From Chitinophagaceae bacterium (lineage in GTDB: Bacteria; Bacteroidota; Bacteroidia; Chitinophagales; Chitinophagaceae), in assembly GCA_025924755.1 (NCBI GenBank), contig JAICHT010000014.1:1-23043 (forward strand): a stretch of DNA of 23,043 nucleotides. Reading direction: 5' to 3'. Positions within the stretch are counted from its first letter, which is position 1; every line of letters begins with the position of its first letter. The notes beneath the pieces are model-generated. The model had not been told where the DNA came from, searched no databases, and saw only the letters and a list, made by a program, of their open reading frames with translations. Made by a program: the position numbers and the translations under genes. Positions 17,396 to 23,043 of the stretch are shown piece after piece.

Positions 17396-17440
17396 AAATG
17401 CTATTACAAAAGTGGCAGACGCCTTTTGTAATAGCATTTT
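17396..17440. terminator. Strong bidirectional hairpin terminator
   Basis: A perfect 17-bp inverted repeat (AAATGCTATTACAAAAG at 17396-17412, complement at 17423-17439) encloses a 10-nt loop and ends in TTTT. It lies in the 103-bp gap between the convergent hydrolase (+) and TonB receptor (-) genes, 30 bp after one stop codon and 29 bp beyond the other. It should end transcripts from both sides, although the U-run is short. Confidence 0.85.
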
Positions 17441-17468
17441 AATTAAAGCAACAATGAGTATTTCCCTT

Positions 17469-19976
17469 TTATTTTTTAGTATCAAATGAAAGTGGAAAAT
17501 CTATTTTAAAAGCAATATTTCTTCCCATATTATGGATGCCATGATTCGGATCGGTATCTGTCGGCGAATACAGGAAGTACTTTAACCGGCTTAAGTGATC
17601 GAAGTAGCTTACATCAAACAAATTATTCGCCATCAGGTAAATATTAAAGATCGTTTTCCCTTTTTTATTGGTAAATCCGCTGCCCAATCCCATATTAAAT
17701 AACGTATAGCCCGGCGTTGGCGTTTCGGTATTATCGGCCAGGTACACCCGGTTCTGTGCTGCATAATATACCAATTGCGCTTTAATAAATCCATTAACCA
17801 AATGGTGGGTCTTCGAGCTAAAGTCGTACCGGAGTTCGGATATGCCATGGAAAGGTGGAATGAACGGAAGATACCGGGCACTATCCGTTATTTTTATGCC
17901 GTTGCTTCCCTTATGAAGGGCATATACTGCTGACAAGCTGTTCTCAAAATGCAGTGCTTTTATCGGATGAAAATCAATATTCATTTCGCCGCCATACAGT
18001 TCGGCTTTACCCTGCTGAAATTTAAAGGTTTGATTGCCGGCTACAAGTACAGAATCGGCGCCGGTAGCAGTAGTCAATTTTTGATTAAAAATATAATTCT
18101 GAATATCATTATTAAAAACGCTTAGGTTAACCACCACAAGTTTGGAAGCATATACAAACCCGATATCTTCCTGCAGGCTGAACTCCGGTTTAAAATCAGC
18201 ATTGCCTATCTGATAAATGTTAGTACCCGGATGTACGCCATTGGCGGATATTTCGGAAATATTAGGCGCCCGGTAACCTCTTGCCATATTCGCCTTAAAT
18301 GATAGTTTATCGGTGGCGTTATAGGTTAAGCCTACACTGCCGGAAACACCGGAAAAGTTGTGCGAATAATCGTAAAAAAGCTTGCTGGCTCCTACTGTAT
18401 CCGCACCATATACCGGCTTGCTAAAACCAGTGGATGGGTCGGGTCGGGTGTATAGCTGATTACTTGAAAAAGAACGGTTATCATATCGCAATCCGCCTGA
18501 TACATCCAGTTTATCAAATGTTTTTTTCAACAGCATAAACGGACCTACATCAAATTGATGATAGGAAGGAATCACAAAATCAGTTCCCTTAGCTACATTA
18601 TTTTTTTGGTACATGCCGTTCGTTCCTACCACGATATTCCACCCGTTTAGTTCCGGCAGGTAATACTTTATATCATAGTTGTATGTATTTAAATCCAGAT
18701 CCAAACCCGGGATATCCAGGTATTCCGGATGGGCAAACTCCTGCCGGTGACTTTTTTGATAAGCAAGGTTCACCTGCAGCCGGCTGCCGCCCATTGAAAA
18801 ACTATTATTGCTGTAAAAGCGGTAGTGCCGGATATGCTGATTGATTCCGGTTATATCATACGACCGCAGTTCCGCATCAGAAACAATCGGCCGGAACGCA
18901 TCGGCTTCAGTAATTTGCTTGGTAAACCTTCCCGTGGCCGAATCGCGGCTGCCATCCGGTATTTTTTGACGGTCGTTAAAAGTAGAAAAGCTCAGGTGCG
19001 AATATCCCCATTTGCCATGCAGCCCCAGGTAGCCGGTAGCATCAGTTTCGTTAAAAGCAGTGCCATATACCCTGCCATCCATTTTATTTTGATAATTGGT
19101 GGCCTGTTTATGCGATAGCCTGCCCATCCATTCAAAGCCGCTTTTAGTACCGCCCAGCATGGCCGAACCGGCAATAAGGCCATTGTTGGTTTGATATTCG
19201 CCCAGTATATCGCCTATAATTTTTCCCTCTGCTGCAGGCTGCGTAGGAATTAAGTTTACTACTCCGGCCAGTGCATCAGAGCCGTAGCTTAAGCTGGCTG
19301 GCCCTTTTACCGCTTCTACCCTGTCTATACTATATTGGTCTACTTCTATGCCATGTTCATCTCCCCATTGCTGGCCTTCCTGGCGCACACCGTCATATAA
19401 GGTAAGGATGCGGTTAAATCCCAATCCTCTGATATAAGGTTTCGAAACATTAGGGCCAGTGGTAACGGCGGTAATGCCGGGCACTTTAGTAATAGCATCA
19501 ATGATATTGGTATTGAGGTTGGAGGCTATGTAATTATGATTGATAGAAACGATAGGAATAGGGCTTCTCCTGATTTGTGTGGCTTTCGACAGGCCGGTTA
19601 CCACCACTTCGCTTTCCTCTACAATATTTGTTTGAAGTTCAAAATCTTCCACTACCGCACCGGCGATCTTTACATTTCGGGTAAGCGTTTTAAACCCTAC
19701 ATAATTTACTTCTACCAGGTACGTTCCTGCAGGAATTTTTTTTATAAAATAATGACCTGAAGAATCGGTAATGACACCCAGCTTTAAATCGGCTATGTAC
19801 ACACTGGCACCTATCAAACCTGTATGCGTGCCTTTGTCGTAAACAACACCCGATAACGTGCCGGATTCTATAGTAGCTTTTTTGCCAGCGTTGGCAGGTA
19901 TGCCGGCGTGCAGTTTAGCGGGAGTGAAATAGATAAAACCGATAAACAGTATATAATAAAGTAAGGCATTTTTCAT
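17469..19976 (-). CDS. TonB-dependent outer-membrane receptor with CarboxypepD_reg domain
   Basis: This 835-residue active transporter of the outer membrane is energised by TonB-ExbBD. Order of parts: signal peptide (1-24, ending LHAG), a CarboxypepD_reg-like beta-sandwich (about 40-115, SGVVYDKGTHTGLIGASVYI), a TonB-box-like EESEVVVTG (about 120-128), the plug (about 135-245, with PYIRGLGFNRILTLYDGVR and RVEAVKGPASLSYGSDALAGVVNLI), and the 22-strand barrel to FKIDFPLSF. I chose the ATG at 19976; the frame extends 18 residues upstream, but that part precedes an excellent signal peptide. There is no SusD partner, so polysaccharide uptake is unlikely. QQWGDEHGIE in the plug resembles receptors of the metal or siderophore type such as ZnuD. 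The substrate is not established. The small RGPP-tail protein lies 109 bp upstream. Confidence 0.9.
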   Translation of the reverse strand: MKNALLYYILFIGFIYFTPAKLHAGIPANAGKKATIESGTLSGVVYDKGTHTGLIGASVYIADLKLGVITDSSGHYFIKKIPAGTYLVEVNYVGFKTLTRNVKIAGAVVEDFELQTNIVEESEVVVTGLSKATQIRRSPIPIVSINHNYIASNLNTNIIDAITKVPGITAVTTGPNVSKPYIRGLGFNRILTLYDGVRQEGQQWGDEHGIEVDQYSIDRVEAVKGPASLSYGSDALAGVVNLIPTQPAAEGKIIGDILGEYQTNNGLIAGSAMLGGTKSGFEWMGRLSHKQATNYQNKMDGRVYGTAFNETDATGYLGLHGKWGYSHLSFSTFNDRQKIPDGSRDSATGRFTKQITEADAFRPIVSDAELRSYDITGINQHIRHYRFYSNNSFSMGGSRLQVNLAYQKSHRQEFAHPEYLDIPGLDLDLNTYNYDIKYYLPELNGWNIVVGTNGMYQKNNVAKGTDFVIPSYHQFDVGPFMLLKKTFDKLDVSGGLRYDNRSFSSNQLYTRPDPSTGFSKPVYGADTVGASKLFYDYSHNFSGVSGSVGLTYNATDKLSFKANMARGYRAPNISEISANGVHPGTNIYQIGNADFKPEFSLQEDIGFVYASKLVVVNLSVFNNDIQNYIFNQKLTTATGADSVLVAGNQTFKFQQGKAELYGGEMNIDFHPIKALHFENSLSAVYALHKGSNGIKITDSARYLPFIPPFHGISELRYDFSSKTHHLVNGFIKAQLVYYAAQNRVYLADNTETPTPGYTLFNMGLGSGFTNKKGKTIFNIYLMANNLFDVSYFDHLSRLKYFLYSPTDTDPNHGIHNMGRNIAFKIDFPLSFDTKK

Positions 19977-20085
19977 TTTACGATTTTTGAAGACAGATGA
20001 GCATATATCTGCCGTAAGTATATCAAACAATTAACCGGTATTGCGCCAACCGTTTTTAATAATAGATAGAAGCGGATGAGAAAAT

Positions 20086-20421
20086 TTACATTAGTGCAGG
20101 AGGCCCTCTTAATTCGGAAAAGAAATAATACTGAGTGAAGAAGTTCTCGGTAATATCGTTCTGAAGTATGGAAAAGCTAAACGGACCACTACATTCAATT
20201 GCCGGACTGCTTGTAATGAAAGGCGATTCTACTACCAGGTTTTCAAAGTGGCAATTAAACCCGGCTTTAGATACCTGGTATCCTTTAACATTAGAAGAAA
20301 CAGAAGAAGTATCTCTGTGATTGGCTATCAGATCGTGAAGAACACTTTTTGGAGTAATGCTCAATGCAAAAAGAAAGATAAGTAAGCCGCTGATAACCTT
20401 TTGTATGATTTTACTATGCAT
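20086..20421 (-). CDS. Small exported His/Cys protein with RGPPALM tail
   Basis: This 111-residue protein starts at the ATG at 20421; the frame is open to 20550 but the extra 43 residues overlap the response-regulator gene and look non-coding. A basic start and hydrophobic segment (about 8-22, VISGLLIFLFALS) act as a signal peptide or anchor. The rest holds KSVLHDLIANHRDT (H29, H35), GFNCHFENLVVESPF (C57, H58), C77, and the tail FSELRGPPALM. I recall short Bacteroidota proteins of this plan, HDLxAxH, NCxxE and a terminal RGPP, beside TonB receptors, and proteobacterial DUF2946 proteins ending similarly beside copper receptors; this is memory, not a search. Clustered His and Cys suggest metal binding outside the cytoplasm. 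It precedes the TonB gene on the same strand, probably in one operon. Confidence 0.72.
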   Translation of the reverse strand: MHSKIIQKVISGLLIFLFALSITPKSVLHDLIANHRDTSSVSSNVKGYQVSKAGFNCHFENLVVESPFITSSPAIECSGPFSFSILQNDITENFFTQYYFFSELRGPPALM

Positions 20422-20441
20422 CAATTTTTGCAGGGATGTTG

Positions 20442-20471
20442 CAAATTTATAAGAATTAGGAACTACTTTAA
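20442..20471 (-). promoter_or_regulatory. Candidate promoter for the RGPP-protein/TonB operon
   Basis: Read on the - strand, 20449-20442 is TAAATTTG, a full match to the Bacteroidota -7 box TAnnTTTG. At 19 bp upstream (20471-20469) lies TTA instead of TTG. Transcription would begin about 15 nt before the ATG at 20421, which supports that start codon. Confidence 0.42.
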
Positions 20472-20518
20472 AATTTATTAAGGAGAATAGTATAAAATTA
20501 AAAGCTGAAGGCAAGCCT

Positions 20519-20917
20519 TTAATCGACAAAAGGTTCAAACTGGCGTACAATATTTTGCCACTCGCTATGCGTATCGGGCTTGGTTAAATATAAAGACGCT
20601 CCCAGCCTTTTACACACATCCATGTCAATTTTGTTGGCAGAAGTAGTAACAATAATCACCGGAATACTTTCAAAACGGGGATCGGCTTTTATACGCTTTA
20701 AAGTTTGGCGGCCATCCAGTTCAGGCATATTCAAATCCAATACTATAAGGGAAGGAATTGCTTGTTTTACCGGTTTCTCTAAATACTCCAGCGCCTGGCG
20801 TCCGTTTTCCACAAACTCTATTTGCATGGAGCAGTTAATGGCTTTACAAGCCTCACTTACCCACGTTTTATCGTCTGTATCATCATCCGCATATAACACT
20901 ACTTTTATCTGACTCAC
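20519..20917 (-). CDS. Single-domain CheY-like response regulator
   Basis: This 132-residue receiver domain has no output domain. The acidic pocket is D11-D13 (ADDDTDD), the phospho-acceptor is D61 in VLDLNMPELDG, the switch Thr is T91/T92 in VTTSA, and the conserved Lys is K113 in LTKPD. NMPELDGRQTLKRIKAD and the long loop after strand 4 are typical of Rcp1-type receivers that pair with phytochrome-like or hybrid histidine kinases. No kinase gene is in the window, so the partner is encoded elsewhere. It lies 97 bp upstream of the RGPP-tail protein on the same strand; a candidate promoter in between suggests they are separate transcripts. A palindrome, CTCAATATTGAG, lies 38 bp before its start. 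Confidence 0.93.
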   Translation of the reverse strand: MSQIKVVLYADDDTDDKTWVSEACKAINCSMQIEFVENGRQALEYLEKPVKQAIPSLIVLDLNMPELDGRQTLKRIKADPRFESIPVIIVTTSANKIDMDVCKRLGASLYLTKPDTHSEWQNIVRQFEPFVD

Positions 20918-21296
20918 ATTTATTTATTTGGTGGTGGTTTGTAGTAAACATTGTCTCAATATTGAGTAACTGAAACAATGCTAAATTAATACAATCTTAT
21001 ATTAGATTTCGTTTTGTGTATCTACAACATGGTTAATAAAACGTTACCGGTAATACAATTGGTTTCTTAATTTTTCAATGTATAAAATTAAAAGGGTTTA
21101 TGTTATTGAAGGTTAATAAATTGAAGTGGGGCTGCTGCAAACGCGGATTTACCAAGCGTTCATGCGCCGCGATATTGCTATTGGCAGAAAATAAGGAACT
21201 AGTGTTCTGATATCTAGCGTCTTATCCGAGATTATTTAAATGATTGATAAGGCAACTTTGTGCGGTAAATTAAGTTTGGCAAGTAAGTAAAAATGC
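20918..21296. other. Long intergenic spacer
   Basis: The 379-bp stretch between the thiolase 3' end and the response-regulator start holds no convincing gene. Visible elements are a perfect 12-bp palindrome, CTCAATATTGAG (20955-20966), inside a looser dyad TTGTcTCA (20951-20958)/TGAaACAA (20971-20978), and a GC-richer island at about 21127-21176 in otherwise AT-rich sequence. That island contains CGCGG/CCGCG and AACGC/GCGTT pairings that could fold. A 36-codon open frame (21100-21210, +) crosses it. The first element is well placed to control the response regulator. Confidence 0.5.
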
Positions 21297-22475
21297 TTAG
21301 CTGATTTTTTCAATAATGCCGGCTATTCCCTGGCCGCCACCTACACAGGCGGTAACCATACCGAACTTTTTGCCGGTTCTTTTTAAGTCGTTCAAAATTT
21401 GAATAGTAAGTTTGGTGCCGGTGCAGCCCAGCGGGTGCCCCAAAGCAATAGCTCCGCCATTGATATTCACAATATTGTTATCTAAGCCGGCTTCCCGTAT
21501 CACGGCAATCGATTGCGAAGCAAATGCTTCATTTAATTCAATTAAATCAATATCGCCCAAATTCATATTGGCCTGCTTCAATACTTTTGGTATAGCAGCT
21601 ACCGGCCCGATGCCCATAATGCGCGGCGGCACACCAGCGGAGGCACAAGCCACCAGGCGCCCAATGGGTTTTAATCCTAAACGGTTTACCAGTTGTTCAC
21701 TCATAACTATTACAAAAGCAGCTCCGTCGCTTATTTGGGATGAGTTTCCGGCTGTAACACAGCCACCGGCAGCAAAGGCGGGTTTTAATTTTGCCAGCAC
21801 ATCTAAAGAAGTATCTGCACGAGGCCCTTCATCTGTATCTACCGTATAAGTGCGTTTTTGCTTTTTACTCTTTTCATCCAAATACACTTCTTCTACTTCA
21901 ATGGGTAAAATACCTTCCTTAAAATATCCCTGCTTAATAGCGTTGATAGCTTTTTGATGGGAGTTATAGGAAAATGCATCCTGGTCTTCGCGGCTTACTT
22001 TGTATTCCTTTGCCACGGCTTCGGCCGTAAGGCCCATACTTAAATAGTAATCCGGATCGTCCTTAGCAATCGAATAAGCAGGTACAGTTTTCCAGCCCGC
22101 AGTAGGCACCATACTCATACTTTCTGTACCGCCGGCAATGATGCAATCGGCCATGCCCATGCGTATCTTAGCCGTAGCAATGGCAATCGTTTCCAGGCCC
22201 GACGCACAATAGCGGTTTACCGTCATGCCCGGCGTATTATAGCCTATAGCACGGGCGGCTATAATACGGCCTACCTGTAAGCCCTGCTCCGCCTCGGGCA
22301 CTGCATTTCCTACTATTACATCATCCACCAATGCCTTGTCTAACTGGGGTACCGAGCTTAACAAACCTTCAATAACGGTGATAGCTAAGTCGTCCGGACG
22401 ATAAAAACGGAAACCGCCCCGTTTTGCTTTACCCACCGCTGTTCTGTACCCCGCTACTATATAGGCTTCCTGCAT
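21297..22475 (-). CDS. fadA: 3-ketoacyl-CoA thiolase (acetyl-CoA C-acyltransferase)
   Basis: This type-I thiolase cleaves 3-ketoacyl-CoA with CoA to release acetyl-CoA, the last step of beta-oxidation. The nucleophilic cysteine C90 sits in VNRYCASGLETI; the form NR-x-C-x-SGL fits broad-range acyl thiolases better than the NKVCGSG of acetoacetyl-CoA thiolases. The other catalytic residues are H347 in LGHPLGCTG and C377 in VTACVGGGQG. At 392 residues it is complete. The usual partners, a 3-hydroxyacyl-CoA dehydrogenase/hydratase and an acyl-CoA dehydrogenase, are not beside it: upstream is the divergent pyrD (108-bp spacer), downstream a long gene-free gap. It therefore seems monocistronic. An acetoacetyl-CoA role remains possible. 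Confidence 0.92.
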   Translation of the reverse strand: MQEAYIVAGYRTAVGKAKRGGFRFYRPDDLAITVIEGLLSSVPQLDKALVDDVIVGNAVPEAEQGLQVGRIIAARAIGYNTPGMTVNRYCASGLETIAIATAKIRMGMADCIIAGGTESMSMVPTAGWKTVPAYSIAKDDPDYYLSMGLTAEAVAKEYKVSREDQDAFSYNSHQKAINAIKQGYFKEGILPIEVEEVYLDEKSKKQKRTYTVDTDEGPRADTSLDVLAKLKPAFAAGGCVTAGNSSQISDGAAFVIVMSEQLVNRLGLKPIGRLVACASAGVPPRIMGIGPVAAIPKVLKQANMNLGDIDLIELNEAFASQSIAVIREAGLDNNIVNINGGAIALGHPLGCTGTKLTIQILNDLKRTGKKFGMVTACVGGGQGIAGIIEKIS

Positions 22476-22583
22476 AATAAAAGTTTATAATTAGGTCTTT
22501 AGTAAAAATAAGAAATAAACAAAGACGCATTTCTTAATAAAAATTTACTATTTAACGTAATACGGCTTTTAACTTCGCAGCCC

Positions 22584-23043
22584 ATGTATCGTTTACTCAG
22601 AGGCATATTGTTTTGTTTTCCGGCAGAAACGGCTCATTACCTTTCAATGAATACGTTGAAGGCCTTGTGCTCCATTCCTTTTGTAAAACGATTAATTGCT
22701 TCTTTATTTTCAGTTAGCAATACTGCGTTACATACTAGGCAACTGGGGCTTACTTTTAGAAACCCGGTAGGCTTAGGAGCCGGCTTCGATAAAAATGCAA
22801 AATATTTAAGAGAGTTGGAAGCACTGGGTTTTGGCTTTGTAGAAATAGGAACCATAACGCCACGGCCGCAGGCCGGCAACGAAAAGCCACGCCTCTTTCG
22901 GCTGCCAAAAGACAAAGCATTAATAAACCGGATGGGCTTCAATAACGACGGAGTAGCGGTTGTTGCCAAACGATTAAAAAAATGGAAAGAAAAAAGTCTT
23001 CAACTAACCATAGATGATAGTAACCCTGATAGTGAAAAAACGA
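22584..23043 (+). CDS. pyrD: Dihydroorotate dehydrogenase (quinone), 5' part
   Basis: The gene starts at the ATG at 22584 and runs past the window end, giving 153 codons of an expected 340 or so. It oxidises dihydroorotate to orotate in pyrimidine synthesis and hands electrons to quinone. The N-terminal amphipathic helical extension (MYRLLRGILFCFPAETAHYL) is the mark of the membrane-associated class 2 enzyme. It is followed by the FMN-binding stretch NPVGLGAGFDKNA (about 60-72), FVEIGTITPRPQAGNEKPRLFRL and INRMGFNNDG, all typical of PyrD. It is divergent from the thiolase gene. It is incomplete only because the window ends. I found no clear promoter in the 108-bp spacer. Confidence 0.93.
   Translation, partial: MYRLLRGILFCFPAETAHYLSMNTLKALCSIPFVKRLIASLFSVSNTALHTRQLGLTFRNPVGLGAGFDKNAKYLRELEALGFGFVEIGTITPRPQAGNEKPRLFRLPKDKALINRMGFNNDGVAVVAKRLKKWKEKSLQLTIDDSNPDSEKT

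Noticed and set aside
19977..20030. 18-residue extension of the TonB receptor
   Set aside because: It precedes a complete signal peptide that starts at the ATG at 19976.
20422..20550. 43-residue extension of the RGPP-tail protein
   Set aside because: It would overlap the response-regulator gene and bury the signal peptide; a candidate promoter also lies inside it.
22637..22969. 110-codon - strand frame near the window end
   Set aside because: It is antisense to the start of pyrD, which has clear family motifs on the + strand.
1..23043. Search by eye for CRISPR arrays, insertion sequences, tRNA/rRNA genes and phage genes
   Set aside because: No regularly spaced repeats, transposase or integrase motifs, or RNA gene signatures were seen.

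Overview
The window looks like a chromosomal segment of a Bacteroidota bacterium, most likely of the Chitinophagaceae type. The reasons are sequence-level: short AT-rich spacers without Shine-Dalgarno motifs, candidate promoters of the Bacteroidota TTG-N19-TAnnTTTG form, many periplasmic or lipoprotein sugar enzymes, a CarboxypepD_reg-type TonB receptor, and a family-2 (quinone-linked) PyrD. Genus cannot be fixed from this sequence alone.

Layout. (1) 94-3967, + strand: a compact glycerol operon, glpD-glpK-glpF, covering uptake, phosphorylation and oxidation to dihydroxyacetone phosphate. (2) 4201-6454, + strand: a small, visibly more AT-rich arsenic cassette, arsR, a calcineurin-type metallophosphoesterase and an ACR3 arsenite pump, with a candidate promoter and a palindromic operator in front. 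No arsC is present. (3) 6546-8327, - strand: a vanadium-haloperoxidase/PAP2-type lipoprotein followed by a small unknown lipoprotein. (4) 8626-17365: an L-arabinose utilisation region made of two divergent units. On the - strand are a lipoprotein aldose 1-epimerase and a GH29 alpha-L-fucosidase; on the + strand are araB, araD, araA and a clan GH-D (GH27/GH36-like) hydrolase. An extended AT-rich palindrome lies between the units. (5) 17396-17440: a strong 17-bp hairpin separating convergent genes. (6) 17469-20917, - strand: a CheY-like receiver protein, a small exported His/Cys protein ending in RGPPALM, and a TonB-dependent receptor. (7) 21297-23043: a 3-ketoacyl-CoA thiolase (-) divergent from the 5' part of pyrD (+), which runs off the window and must be read to its edge.

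How the parts work together. The arabinose region can release L-arabinose (and perhaps L-fucose) outside the cytoplasm, mutarotate it, and convert it through L-ribulose and L-ribulose-5-phosphate to D-xylulose-5-phosphate. The clan GH-D enzyme next to araA may be a beta-L-arabinopyranosidase, because beta-L-arabinopyranose resembles alpha-D-galactopyranose. No sugar transporter or ara regulator is in the window. The ars cassette would expel arsenite. Its phosphoesterase is the least explained part and, together with the RGPP-tail protein beside the TonB receptor, the best candidate for something under-described. No CRISPR array, phage, transposase, tRNA or rRNA was recognised.
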